Assembly (NCBI GenBank): GCA_002081555.1 | Contig: MZNV01001118.1 | Location: forward strand, 1 to 64,000 | DNA: 64,000 nt | Direction of reading: 5' to 3' | Origin: Protostelium mycophagum | Taxonomy: Eukaryota > Evosea > Variosea > Protosteliida > Protosteliaceae | Shown here: positions 32,918 to 45,902 of the stretch, one piece after another | Layout: every line of letters starts with the position of its first letter | How positions within the stretch are numbered: position 1 is the stretch's first letter | The notes under the pieces: generated by a model | The model's database searches: none | What the model was told of the DNA's origin: nothing | The model's input: the letters and a program-made list of their open reading frames with translations, nothing else | Position numbers and translations under genes: made by a program

Positions 32918-33938
32918 TTATTTGGTTGTAGATTGTGGTGACCACTGCATGGCCTCCATCCTGTCGTATTGGAGCTGTCTCTGTGTCTCCTCAAAACTCT
33001 CCGGTAATTCTCCGATAAGTCTCCCAGGGCAACCGCTCATGATGCTGAATGGAGGTACCACTGTTTTATTTTATTTTTGGAATTTTCATCTTACTTTTCT
33101 GAGATTTTTATTTAAGAATTATTTTGGAAAATTCTTTGAATATTTTTCAAATATTTATTTTGGGGATGTGGATATGCATGTGATGAATACTGAATAGATT
33201 AGCACCTGTATCTGGAGGTAAGACGGTGCCAGGATGTATATAACAACTGTCTTTCAACACACATCGGCTCGACTGCCAGACTCAGAAGATGATCATTTCC
33301 ATTATGGAAAATGAAGAACTCACGATCACAGCACCCTTTCCAATGTGCACATGGGAGCCGATGGAAGCGGCGCCGACAACAGCTTCCTCCTCTACATGAA
33401 CGAAATCACCGATGGAAACCGGAAAGAAGGCCATTCCTCTGCAGAGCATCACAAAAATAAAGAGGCGGAAAATCATGTTGAGCTGCAACAGAAATTGCTG
33501 CTTGCAGTACATCACTAACAAAATAAAATTGGTTGATGTTATAGTATACAGATTGCAATCGGAAAAGTATCGATGTTGTGATTAAATCACAGATGTTACA
33601 ACCGCAGCTCTGCTGCAGAAACATTCAAACTAAGATGAATGATCGATCATCAATATTCTGACCCTTTCAGTTTCTTGTGTGAAGGTCTGATTACACAATT
33701 CTCTTCAAATGAGGAGTATTTTCCAATTGTAATTGTCGCGAGATCTCCTCTCATTACGACTCCCGGTTTGATGATCGCCTGTAGAAGTTGAGAAGGCAGA
33801 CTTTGTTGGCAGTTGTACTTTTCCGCCGTTCAAACGTATGTTTTGTGCGCCACAGAGGACTGATTTCCGCGCCACTCGATTGCCAGTCACTGTATCCACA
33901 TAATCATCCTTATTATAGAATGTAGGTTGCAGTTCCAT
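32918..33938 (-). CDS. DCTN5: Dynactin subunit 5 (p25)
   Basis: Pointed-end subunit of dynactin, which links dynein to cargo. The minus-strand start [20 protein letters not shown] and [19 protein letters not shown] align with the human DCTN5 opening. Further exons are [57 protein letters not shown] and [20 protein letters not shown], in the order of the left-handed beta-helix of DCTN5. The C-terminal end is [17 protein letters not shown]. Gene symbol is by clear homology. The gene ends 154 bp from the convergent SMYD gene. Confidence 0.88.
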
Positions 33939-34413
33939 CTTCTTGAAGATCGATTTTCGGATATCCGTTCTGCTGATGAGGTGTCGTTGTAGTCAGCCAA
34001 ATGAATATCCGGATATTTAATAAAATTAAAACACCAACCAGAAAACAATAAAAATAATAAAAATGAATCACAAACTTTGTATAGAATTAATGCCTGTTGA
34101 CAATCCCTATCATCACCAAAATTACTGAATGAACTCACCGCTTATCACCCCTACCTTCACAGGTTACCAGACGTGGATAACCCCACCTCATTGGAACAAG
34201 TTTGTACACGCTGTTCTGCCAATGGGGCAATGAACCCCCCCGGACCTCCGATTGAAATTACCCCAGATATTGAAATTTCATCATCTCGTTACTTACCGTT
34301 GACTTCACGTTTAGCCAAAAAACGAGAAATGGTTCACCGAAACGAAACCGCGGGATGTGCCGGAACTTCGGAAGTTGATTTTTTTTAAATTTTGAAAAGC
34401 AGAAAACGAAAAC
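33939..34413. other. Divergent spacer
   Basis: 475 bp between DCTN5 (minus) and the monooxygenase (plus). A 71-codon forward frame (34173-34388) has no recognisable domain. GAAATTTCAT-type words are present near 34276. No gene supported. Confidence 0.45.
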
Positions 34414-36219
34414 ATGCAGACACAAAACAGAAGGGTCATCCTGATCGGCGGTGGAATCGCCGGATGCCTACTCGCTATCTATTTGAAGAAGGCAGGATTC
34501 GACCCACACATTTATGAGAAGGTCTCGGTGCTGAGAGATGTTGGAGGCAGTCTCTGCATTAATGTCAATGGATTTAAGGCTCTTGATGGTGTTGGACTTG
34601 CAGAAAAAGTTCGTCTTTATTGAAGCAGCTGTCGATTTGGAGGCTGACACTTTACAGATCGTGCAGAATGGCTGCGCCATTCAGAACATCGAACACAGAT
34701 TGAGTGATGGTGAACGTTTGTCCAAAACAGATTTCCCTTCTTCCCTCTCGAAAGATTTCGGATGGCCGATGGCAGGAGTGAAGAGGTTCACCATACAATC
34801 GCTTTTGATTGATACTGTCAAGGAGGAGGGCATCCCCTTTCATCTTTCTAAAACATTGACAGACATAGTCCAGACAGAGCAAGGTGATGATTAACCTTTT
34901 AATAGTTGATTGACGTCGACTGTTCATTTATGGCACCATCTTGTCTTCCTCTTATTTATATTGGATTGGAACACTGAAGCATTTAGAGGTGAATGCCATC
35001 TTTGGAGATGGTACAGAGGCGGTTGGAGATTTTCTGATCGGCTGTGATGGTCTCCGATCGATAGCAAGATCGGTTTTATTCGGAGAAGAGAAGCCCAGCT
35101 ACACTGGTTTTACTCAGACAATAGGAATCTCACCAAGACAAGGGACTGAAGGTAAAGTTTGTGTACATCACGTGACCACAACTGCGTTGTAGAGCAGCAA
35201 AAACATTCATACTTCTGTTGATATTCTGTTGTACAAGATATTTCATACCCAAATAAATAAATAAAGTGATCTAAATAAAAAAATGACATCTCCCACAGAC
35301 ACCTTTTACAACGTCTATGGAGACGGAAGCTTTGTAGTGAGTTACCCATTCAGCACAAAACATTGTGCCTGGGCGGCAATGCTGAGGGAGCAAGAACATT
35401 CTGAGAGCTGGCGGGGCATGACTGATGAGGAGATGCGAAATTTCAAGGAAAAATCTGTGTTCTCGGAATGGGAGGAGCCTGTACCGAGCTGGTTGCTGTC
35501 CTCTGACCGAATTATCAAGGTGAATTATTGTTGAATTAAAAATAATAAATTTAAAATTGGATTTCTGTCAAAGCTGTCGACGATTGTACAAAAATCAATG
35601 TCTCAAATTCGGTCTCAAGAGCTAAAAATAGAATGCCACACTGAAAATCACCAAGGTTGGGTTGTACGATAGACCTTCTCTCCCAAAATGGCATAAAGAC
35701 AGAGTTGTTCTTGTCGGTGACAGCGCCCACCCAACAGCACCGCACTTGGGCCAAGGCGCAAACCAAGCAATGTGAGTTTTGACCAACTTTCTGTGTTACC
35801 GAGATTTCCACGGTAAAGTCTCGGCAGTTAACGTCTTCACTTTGTTTATTTTGGAAGCGCTGGGTGGCATCTTGCTATTTTTCTGATGATGTGCAGGGAA
35901 GACTGCGCCATCTTGACGGAAATCTTATTGAAGCTAAAGGATAAAGAGGTCCTCACCACACAGCAACTCACGGATGCTTTCGAAGAGTTCGAAAAGGTTT
36001 GAAACTTGAACTTCAATTTTGGCGGTTCATGACTCGTTGTAGATACGAATTCCGAGAACCACAGAACTGGTCACAATGGCCAGAAGACAAGGGGAAGTGA
36101 GATGCATGAGTGATCCAGTTCGATGTGAGGAGCGAAACAACATGTTGAGGCACCTTTTCGATGATGAGAGGGCGTTTAGACAATCAATGCTGAAGGTGAT
36201 CGGGGAGAACACACAATAA
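34414..36219 (+). CDS. FAD-dependent monooxygenase (PHBH/salicylate hydroxylase type)
   Basis: Flavoprotein hydroxylase of class A; the substrate is unknown. The start MQTQNRRVILIGGGIAG carries the GxGxxG Rossmann motif for the FAD ADP moiety, followed by AIYLKKAGFDPHIYEK. Exon 34966-35151 carries the DG motif (DFLIGCDGLRSIARSVLFGE). Exons at 35295-35520 (VYGDGSFVVSYPFSTKHCAW) cover the substrate-facing sheet. The FAD-binding GD motif is RVVLVGDSAHPTAPHLGQGA near 35700. The C-terminal helices are EDCAILTEILLKLKDKE and RTTELVTMARRQGEVR, and the protein ends at 36219. All three signature motifs are present, so the enzyme looks intact. One intron ends in CTCGTTGTAG (36033-36042). It is followed by a small hairpin near 36265-36287. 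Confidence 0.82.
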
Positions 36220-36747
36220 AGAGGTTTTGAGCTGCGTCCCATGTTCAGAGTTTGATGTCTATAATACCTCCTTTCGTGGTATTTTGTTTGTTTTGTCGAG
36301 CTCAGAACGTTGAGTAATTGGTGGCATGTTCAGCCGCCATGCAGAAGTTCTTTCCCTCAACAGCGACACCTCAATACATGATGTTTGTCAAGGCATCACA
36401 ATGTTCTTTGTCTTCTGTGTCTGTGTTCCAATATTAGAAGTGGCAGACTGGCACTGCGGCAGTGCCGAAAAATTGCATAGGGAGGATTTTCTGTGGTGTG
36501 TCACCACAACGACGTTGTCCGCTTGTAGAGGCAAAAGTTGTCTGCGGTGTGGCAGCATCACATTCCAGGAGTAGAGGGACAGAAAGATCTGCCAGAAACA
36601 CTCCAGAAGAATCGAAAGAGGCCATCAGTGGCGGGCCGTAAACTTCAACGTCCATTCGTAGGATTATTAATGCGCAGGACGCGAGCACCAATTGTTTAGA
36701 CGTTCAGAAGTGCTCTGACTCTCCTGTGGAACCGTTCAATTGATAAT
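36220..36747. other. Unresolved short coding region
   Basis: Between the monooxygenase and the LRR gene, more than one frame looks coding-like and I could not decide between them. Forward: MQKFFPSTATPQYMM from 36340 spliced to KWQTGTAAVPKNCIG, or a separate frame with PFVGLLMRRTRAPIV ending at about 36699. Reverse: MDVEVYGPPLMASFDSSGVF from about 36655. A small mitochondrial or ribosomal-type protein is one possibility for the basic forward frame. Confidence 0.3.
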
Positions 36748-38876
36748 ATGGAGAAGGAAATTAAGGAATGTATTAAGGCAACGAGAGGGTCCGCCCTCTC
36801 TGTTTCAGACACAAAGATAGCAAAGAAGGTCAGCCGCTCAAATGAATATATCATTTTCATATTGTGATGTCAAAAATCTGGTTGCCAGACGAAAGTGGAA
36901 TGTTAAACAAAATGTCCAAATGGACCAACCACACATTATTCTGATCAGATCAGATCGATAAAATCCACAAAGAATTACCCCAGTTGAAATCACTCAGTCT
37001 GATCAACTGCTCATTACATGTAAGTAGAACTCTACACGCGAATACCATCTGCATGTGGAAAGAATGTCAAACTGTCACATGTTATCAAGATCATGTTCAG
37101 ATACATCACCATGTTCTGTTGGTCCTCTACTATCAATTCTCATGTCTTACAGAGCGGCGACATCACAGAAACATTACATTCACTCAATGAATTGGAAGTG
37201 TTAATCCTCAACTCCAATCCAATCACAAAATTACCAGAATCACTCCCATCTTCTGGAATCTCACACCTCTCGTTAACAAACGCGTGCCTTACCGAGATCC
37301 CCCCGTTAGCCGCCACATTACCACATCTAACAGAACTGGACTTGTCTTACAACAGAATCGAAATTTTAGAAATAGCAAACACGAAAAATCTGCCCCTTTT
37401 GCATCTCAATCTCAGCAATAATGTCATCACGTGAGTACTTTTTTTCTCGTTGTAGACGTGATTGTAGATGTGATTGTAGATGACCAATTTTTCCAGAAAT
37501 ATCTCGGCAGCAACGATTGAGGCGTTTCAAAACTTAAGACAACTTAACTTGGAGAATAACAAGGTAAAAGAAATCCCCAGGTCTATATGCAAGATGGTCA
37601 AATTACTGAGCCTCAACCTATCACAGGTATATTTTCATATGACACGTGTCAATGTGACACGTGATGACGTGTTTGAAATCTATTTTTAGAAATTTCTGAA
37701 CATTACAGAACCAACTTGCAGCGTTACCTGAGGCCATCGGACAGATGCACGACTTGACCGAACTACTCGTCAAGTCAAACAAACTGTCCTCTTTACCAGC
37801 ATCTATTGGGCTCCTCACCAACTTAAAGACGTTTTCGTTATACCAGAATCAGTTAGAGAACGTCCCGGAGAGCCTCACCCTGTTGAAGAGTTTGACACAT
37901 CTACAACTGCAACACAACGCGATACACGAGTTGCCCAACGGTAATTTGAATCGAGATTTTTGGCGGGAAATTTTTTTTGAAGGTGTCTTGAGATGACGTC
38001 ATGACAGGTCTTGGCACACTACAATGCCTCAACACACTACAATTGGACCATAATTTACTCAAAACACTTCCCAAAGACTTGACGTCCTCCAATAATATCA
38101 CAAACTTAGACGTGAGCAATAATCAACTGGAAGTCCTCCCGGTCATGACAATGAGGAATTTGTCCAAGTTGGTACTAGACAATAACAGATTGAAAGAATT
38201 ACCCGACATGTCAGGGGTCCCGAAATTATCCGTATTATCGTGAGTGTCTCATTGTAGATTTGGAAATTAAATCACATGAATTCCTCGAAAAATAAAAATC
38301 TAATGAAGAAATGACAAAATTTTTTGGCGCGAGATTTTGGCGGGAAATAAGTTGACGATTGTAGATTGCACCTGAATCATTTTTCGGACACCGCATCACT
38401 GAAGCAATTGAAAAGTCTCAAATATTTGGCCCGTTTGAATCTAAAGAACAACCCCCTTCCTGCAGCTGCCAATGATTATATTCAAAAGTACGGAGAGATC
38501 GCCTTTATCCATAATGAAGAAAATTCGCCGAGTCCGCAGGTGAATTTTCAAGGAATTTTACTGAGAAAATTCAGATGTCATTATTTTTTGGAGATTTAAA
38601 TTTTTGTTTCTATGAGATTTCGGTGAAATTCTGATGAAATTTCGTAGAATTTTAGGAGTAGAAGTATGGGTGAAAAGAGTGGATTGGAGATTAAACATCT
38701 CTTTTCAAAAACATTGGACACGTTTAGACGCAATACGGAGGTCAGTTGTAGATACAATTGTAGATCTCCAAAACAATATTTACACGACAGAAAGTTTCGT
38801 AAAAGGGCCACAAAAATCGTCCACAAAAATTTTCCCATCAGAATATTTCGCAAAAGATATGTCTCGTTGTAGATGA
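36748..38876 (+). CDS. Leucine-rich-repeat protein
   Basis: Probable intracellular scaffold. The start is MEKEIKECIKATRGSALSVS. It is followed by roughly twelve LRRs of the plant/Ras-binding type, for example LPHLTELDLSYNRIEILEIA, FQNLRQLNLENNKVKEIPRS, MHDLTELLVKSNKLSSLPAS, LTNLKTFSLYQNQLENVPES, LTHLQLQHNAIHELPNG and LSKLVLDNNRLKELPDM. The regular LxxLxxLxxLxLxxNxLxxLP spacing is clear. No signal peptide or kinase domain was seen. After the LRR cap (LNLKNNPLPAAANDYIQKYG), small basic exons with phase-compatible joins extend to 38876. The family resembles LRRC40/SHOC2-like proteins, but the exact orthologue is not resolved. One intron ends in the acceptor ATGACGTCATGACAG (37993-38007), and others contain TTTTGGCGGGAAA words. 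Confidence 0.8.
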
Positions 38877-38892
38877 CATGAGATAGAGGAAA

Positions 38893-41800
38893 ATGAGTGT
38901 CGGGGAAGTCGGGCAGCCCGAGATGGAGACGGCAAAATCAAATATGGATTTCACCAAGTTTGAGACGCAATTTGAGTCAATGCTTGATGATTTAGAGGTG
39001 ATTATTTCGTCTCGTTGTAGACGGTGAAAACCGTTCTATTTTTAGGATGAAAAATTCGGTTGTAGATTGACGTTTCCCAGGTTACAGAAGAGAAAAAGCG
39101 GGAAATGAGGAGCATGCCCGTTCCCGCCAAAATGAAGCTGGTCCAACAATTCAAATCTCCAAATGCGGAAATACGCGGGAGGACCGTTAGGAGCTCTTCC
39201 AGCGCGAGCTCCGTCGCCTTCTTTGACCCTAAACAAGTTGTAGATAATATCAGAACGAGAAAGGCCACACAAGCAGGTATATTTTACACCGTTGTAGTCT
39301 GTCGAAAAATATTATTTTCGGAAGTTTTACATTCTTTTTTTGTAAAAATTGTGAAAAATATTTTTAAAAAAAATAAAATGACGCGTTGTAGATATCACGA
39401 GCCTTACTGTAGATTTGAAATCGCAGTCGAGAAATTACATCAGTGAAATTGTCCAAAAAGAAAAATTAATTCCCGCATTATTGGACCTAGTCCGTGAATC
39501 CTTTGAGAAAATCGAGAAGAGGTGAAACTACTTTTTTTTTGAAATTTCACGGAGATTTCCCGGTGACGGTAACATAGCAATAAGACGAGCACGGTGGAAT
39601 TATTGTATTCGGCATTATTATGTCTTAGAGCTCTAGTCAAGCTGAACCACTTGGGAGACATGCTTGACATTGAAGCAGGTATGATTTTACTATCCTTTAT
39701 TATCATGTCGTTGTAGATTGATGGATTCATTCGTATGTGAAAATTCCCACTGAAATGAAACAGCCGAAGCGGATTATTCAAACCCGGCAAAGATATTTAT
39801 TATGGGAATCGATCACCCGAAAATGAAAATTCGGGCAGAAATCATCAATTTATTGAATAAAATGGGCATGGTACATTCTTTCCACGAGTAAGTATATTTT
39901 CCAAGAAAAAACATTATCCATTAAAATTTATATTTTAAAATTCATTCCACGAGGAAGTGTTTTTTCTTATGAAAAATTGTTAAAAAAAATGACATTTAAA
40001 AATTATTTAAACACGAAATTACCAAGAAAAATTTTATTTATCAAAATTAAATTCACAAAGAAAAACTCTTGAAAATTTGGAAAATAACGCGTTGTAGACA
40101 GATGCTCGACGCGTTTGAATTGTACGGACAGCAAAGACAGATCAGGTCCAGTTCCAAATTCGCCCCTCTCCTCGCAAACTTGAAACGGCCAGAAAACGAC
40201 GACACAGGTTTGAAATTCAAATTTCGAATTTCCCGCCAAATTATTTCTTTTGAAAATTGAAATGAAAAGGGAATGAGACCATCGAACAAATGCACGAGAA
40301 GTCTCTCATCTTGCCTCTTAAGGTATTAAATTAATATTGAAATTATTTTTTAAATATTTATATTTCTAAATATTTAAATTTCTAAATATTTGGATTATTT
40401 TTTAAATATTTATATTTTTGTCCAATATTTTTCAAAATTTCTTTTATTCAAATGGTTAATCCACGATCAAAAAGTAGCCGTTATTTTTGGCGGGAAATGA
40501 CTGTACAGGTGTCGACATTATCTTTGGTGAACAGGCTGATCAGTAACGAAGAGAGCATTGAGAATAGATATTTAATACGAAGTGATTTCATGAATCAAGG
40601 ACTCCTCAAGATTATGCAGGTATGTATCAAGGACATCTCAAGATATCTCAAAGATCCACCAGAAAATATATGATATCATGAAGTATATAAAGACATCATA
40701 AGATATAGATATGATGTGATATTGAGAGGAGTAGGATTTGGAGGTGGAACATAGTAGTATGTCTAATGAAGCTTTGACAATAGAGATCCAATTTTTCTTT
40801 GAGGCAATGAATGAAGACCAGATGGACCTTCCCCTCGTACTAGGTAAATTATTTATTCATTGTCTTTGTCGTCCTGTTTTCATTATGATGTCTTGATGAG
40901 ATGGATGATGTCTTGATATGATATCGTAAAAAATCCGAGAGAAATAATGTGATGTCATAATGGATTTATTGTGATGTCGTCAGGTCGAAATGAGTTCATG
41001 AACCTGCTCAATTCTTTGGGACCGAATCATGGAGCATCTCTTACCCATTATGGGACTACTTCTCCATCATTGATGTCCTCCGCAAACAAGTGGGGAGGCC
41101 TCAGGAATTCTGGACAACATTCTCCAGTCATCACGCCGGAGACCACTTATTTGATACTCTACAATTATGTTAACTCTTCAGGTGAAATTTCGTAGAAATT
41201 TCACGACATGTTCAACTTGAAAGATGAAAATTTGATGAAATTTCAGCGAAATTCGCGGGGAAAATGCCGTATACAAATGACATGAAGATACAGACGATTA
41301 TCTCAAAAATGGCCGTAACCTTCGGACTCGCCGGTAATTCCACAATCTTCGTTGTAGACGGCCAAAAATGATTCGTTGTAGATCCCGAAAATGTGGATTT
41401 ATTGATGACTATTTCGATGGTAAACAATAAGCCGAAGGATATTAAACTTGACCCGAAGAAAACTGTCCGTGATTACCAATTTGAAGGAGAGGTGAAGTTA
41501 TTTTATTTTATTTTCTGGCAATCTACAACGAGACGTTTTTGGATATTGAGTGACGATGACGTCATAATGATAATATATAGGTGAGGGGGGACCTCTGCTA
41601 CAAGCCATGGAAAATTCTCGTAAAATTCTGCAATTTCAAGGCGGGAAAACGGAATGAGATCGTCAACACATCACAGGTGATCTTTCTTGAATTTTCCCTG
41701 AATTTTCTCCGAAAACTCACTGAAAATTCAGGCGACGATTGAACTAGTGGTGACCGTTGACGTGGCAGCTACGATATCTCATATTGTACATTATCAATAC

Positions 41801-44800
41801 CAGAACTATTACGCTCAGGGTGAGTATGATATCATATACGGGGTCAAGTTTCAGCGCATTGTATCTGAATCCTGCGAAAATGTCACGATATCTCGAACGA
41901 TTTACTCACAAAGAGTCTCAGTCATGACATGACATCATAATGGAATATATATTCATAAGAACAGGGAAGCCTCTACATATGGGATCATATACATTAGAAC
42001 ACCACATCAGAGCAAGTGAAGGATACGGGCTGTATTGGCTTGATAGTGAAAGTAATAATAACTCTATGTATTTAGAAGATACCGAGAAGTTACAAACTTA
42101 CGCACTAAACAAGAGAAAGGTGAAATTTCATTTGAATTTCACCACGAAATTTCGGCGAAAAGTGAGAGGATCTGAATGAAATTTCAGGGAAATTTAGAGT
42201 TACGTTTGAGACCGCTGGGAGTACAGTTACATTATGTTGAAGGTCCTCCACGTGTTGTCTACTTCGACCAGAATTTACCCATCTCCAAGGTAAAATTCAA
42301 TGAACTCTCCTAGAAATTTCCTAGAATCTTCCAGTGACGGTCCTGAAATTTCGACGAAAAATGATTGAAATTTCGATGAAAAATGACTGAAATTTCGCAG
42401 TTGCTGATTCAAGCTGCTGACGCGATGAACATAAATCCCGCCAGAAGACAGAATTTTGGGCTCGTTGTAGATCCAGAAGAGCAGACCGGGTCTAATTTTC
42501 TTCAAGTTGAAGAACCGATATGGTTGGATCCTTTCAAGACGTTGTCATGGTATTCACTGGACCAAATGGTGAGATGTCTTAATAATGTCTTTTGCTATTG
42601 GATAAGATGTCATATTTGAGACTCGTAGTTTTCGTTCTTTGTGTTTTTCTGCATGATTATGGTTTTTACACTGCCATGATCTTCTTCACTTTCCCGCCAA
42701 TTCAGAATATTTTTTCTGACCACCCCAGGTCAACCTTCGCATCGAAATGAAACCCTTCAACTTGCCCGTCACCCTCTCTGTTCTCGGAACCAACAATAAT
42801 TCCAGGATACAATTAGACTTTAACATTTTTTTCGTGGTGAGCGATTTGTACCAAGCATTACAACAAGTCAAACCAAACCTGCCAGAGATAGCCGAAGTCG
42901 ACATGGTCCTTGTCTTGAAGGACAGACGCGGTCAGATTTTATCGAGTTTTCTCTGAAATTTCCCTGAAATTTCGTAGAGATGCATCTGGAGTCGGAACAG
43001 TCTCTCCGTGACAATAAGATACCCTATAACGAGATCGACCATCTAGATGTCAGATCTATCACTAAATCGAAGAGGATCACACGAGATGTTGGGAGCTTAT
43101 GGCTTGAACCCACCAACAAAGAGACGATCTGTTTGGAGAAAGATAATGCGGGGAATGTGATCTTGATGTCCGGGACATTGAACAAATTGATCGAGCACAT
43201 GACCGGAGATCACCCAGATGGTTCGTTGTAGTTTGACATATTTTAATTTACTTGGAATATATAAATAATTATTTCTTCAAATGTAGATGGATTGATTTCA
43301 TCCAGGGAAAAAGGCGACAGAAGTATTTTTAGTAACATATCCCTCCTTCACGAATGCAAAGGTGATTCTCCTGAAATTTCCATGAAACTTCTGACGTTGT
43401 AGATCGTCATAAGTAAGTTGGTAGAGAGATGGAATATCCCGAATAATAAAAAAACGAGTGAAACTGCCCTCATACAATCCAATGTAATCAAGGTGAGGAT
43501 TTTATTATTTTAATATTTTTATAATCCAAATATATATTCTATTTACACTGTTGTAGATCATAAAGAGACTTCAAGATGAGCCCGCACCCTCACCAGCACC
43601 AACATTATTAAAAGATATCAAAATTGTACAAAAAGATGGTCAGTGGGTGGTATCGAACCCTGAAGTCCTCAAGCAGATGAGTGCCGCAAACAAGAAGGTA
43701 TTACACCACAAGATTTTAAATAAAAATAATAAAAAACACAATAAAAATAAAAATAAAAATAATAAAAACAAAAATAAAATACAAGAAAATAGAAATAAAA
43801 TACAAAAAAATAAAAATAAAATACAAAAAATAAAATAAATGATAAATTAAAAGGGAAGAATAGAATCACATATTGGGAAAGCCCACAGAAAGTCCGTCTA
43901 CAACCCAGATCTCAATCTACAATCAGAGGACAACAACACTTCCGGAACCCTCTTCAGCCCCAGAAATCTACTCAGCAACCTCACCAAGCTTGGCAAATCT
44001 ACAACTGCCAAATATTTAATCCCGCCAAAAAGGTGACTCGTTGTAGTGCGCCATAAATAGAACGGTTGATTGAAGGAGTTTCTAGGAATGATAATATACA
44101 ACTACCGGGAGATTCAGAAGATTCGGAGAAAAAGTCGCCACGTGAAGCACCCATCAGACCACCCCGCCCCTCCTCCCCCATACTCCCCACCTCATCTACA
44201 ACAGAGGAAGAAAAGAAGGTCCAGGTCTCAAAGTCATTCTTGAGCAGGTCCCCACCGGGAAAACCTCTCGGTAAGAAACCGAGCCTCGACGAGTCCAACA
44301 GTAAGTCCCACAATTCAAATCTCAAAAATCCGGATTTCCCGCCAAATTTCCGTTTTCAAATTTTAAATTCCGGACAGTGGTCAGAAAAAAAGAGGTCCAA
44401 TTCTCCCCACAACTGTCTAGTTCCCCGAAATCCGAAGAATTAAATCCGGGTCTAAACAGACAATCCTCCACCGGAAAAAAATGGTTCGGAAAATCAATTT
44501 CCGACAGTATGGAGAAAAAATCTCCACGCACCGCGGGATTTTTCAAATCGCTCATGACAACGACAAGTTTGGACCGCAACACTTTTTTCGAAGTTCACGG
44601 GAAAATTGTGAGTCCAATTTAGATTTTTTCAATTTCAAATTCTTCGAAAAATATTTTTGTGATAAATGTACAACACCGTAAAATTCGTGGAATTTTAGTC
44701 TGAAGATGTTAGGTCGCGGAGCATTTGTGCAATATTACCTATAATTTATACACGCAACTACAAACCACAGAGTTCCTGAAGCTGTGCTGGTCCCACCCAA

Positions 44801-45677
44801 AGACACAACATCTGTCCCCTGGTATCATATCTATGATATCTTTATTTAATGACGTGTCATCCTGGGTCGCCTCTTGCATTGTCGGGGAATCTAAAATTAG
44901 AAACCGAACGGACATGATCGTCAACCTGTCAAAGATCGCGGGGGTGAGAAATTTCGAAGAAAATTCTCGGAAACTGACGGGAAAAAGCAACTGAAGAAGA
45001 TGGGAAATTTCCACTTGCTGGTCGCATTCATCACTGGAATAAATAATTCCGCAGTTTTAAGATTGAAATGGACGCAAAAGAAAGTTCCAGCGAGATATAA
45101 ACAAGTGAGTTTTTTATAAATTAATATAAAATATAATATTAAATAGTGATAAATCTCAATTCTAAATATAAAATATCAATAAATCATGAAAAGATCCAAT
45201 GGAATTTAACTTTGAATTCTAACTGAAATTTCAAGGAATTGTTGGCACTAGAATCGATAGTGTCCATGGAGGGGTCGTACAAGATGTACAGAAATGTCAT
45301 CAACACATTAGAAGGTCCTGTCATCCCATATATAGGTATTTTTCCCGCCAAATTCATGTCACATCATCATCATGTCGACAACATGCGATACATGTCGACA
45401 ACATCTCCTCATGTCGACAGGTGTCACACTACAAGACTTGACATTCATGGATGAGAACCCCGAAAAAGTGGGAGATCAGATCAACTTTGTCAAACATCGC
45501 ATGGTGCATTCCGTCATCACAGGACTTCTTCAATTCCAAAACCGCCCATCACCTTATCATGAGAACAATGGTGTGGAGAAGTTTTTGTCATCGCTGCCGC
45601 GGCATGACTCTAAAGTGCTATACGATACCTCTCTAAAGATAGAGCCGAGAAATGCGGCCAGAGGTGAAATAAAATGA
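38893..45677 (+). CDS. RasGEF with formin GBD/FH3 and talin-like folds
   Basis: Large multi-exon exchange factor for a Ras-family GTPase. It starts MSVGEVGQPEMETAKSNMDF. Between 39.1 and 40.9 kb the exons match a Diaphanous GBD/FH3 region: VELLYSALLCLRALVKLN, HPKMKIRAEIINLLNKMGMV, MLDAFELYGQQRQIRSSSKF, LSLVNRLISNEESIENRYLI. From 41.4 to 43.1 kb there are two or three ubiquitin-like folds resembling talin F0-F1: LKIDPKK-like turn, ASEGYGLYWLDSESNNNSMY, EGPPRVVYFDQNLPISKLLI and ADAMNINPARRQNFGLVV, each ending in a WLD/HLE-type motif. RasGEF-N lies at about 43.1-43.6 kb (LNKLIEHMTGDHPDG, EVFLVTYPSFTNAKIVISKL). A Pro/Ser/Lys linker follows. The CDC25 catalytic domain is at 44.73-45.67 kb: SWVASCIVGESKIRNRTDMI, NFHLLVAFITGINNSAVLRL, VIPYIG, LQDLTFMDENPEKVGDQINF, LYDTSLKIEPRNA. 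The domains were read in separate exons and whole-gene continuity is inferred. Confidence 0.78.
43706..43838. repeat. A-rich low-complexity intron
   Basis: A run of AAAATA/AAAAAT units with almost no C or G, within an intron of the RasGEF gene between the RasGEF-N module and the linker. It gives long open frames on both strands that are not genes. Confidence 0.75.
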
Positions 45678-45902
45678 GAGTGCATTTCATGTGTGGATGA
45701 AATCAATCAACGACACGCAGAAAGAATTCTTCATTAGTCATCACAGATGGACGGCTGATGAGGACATTTAATTCAAAAGGACAAGAGTCAACACTTTGTG
45801 ATGATTCGTCACCGTGTACATGTGCAATTTTGAATTTTACAAGAGATTCCTTGAGTTCTTAGCGAAATCTGAACGTGACAGTTCCGCGGATACTTTATGC
45901 CT

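Noticed and set aside
43647-43869. Lysine/asparagine-rich forward frame and its antisense Phe/Tyr frame
   Set aside because: A-rich low-complexity intron.
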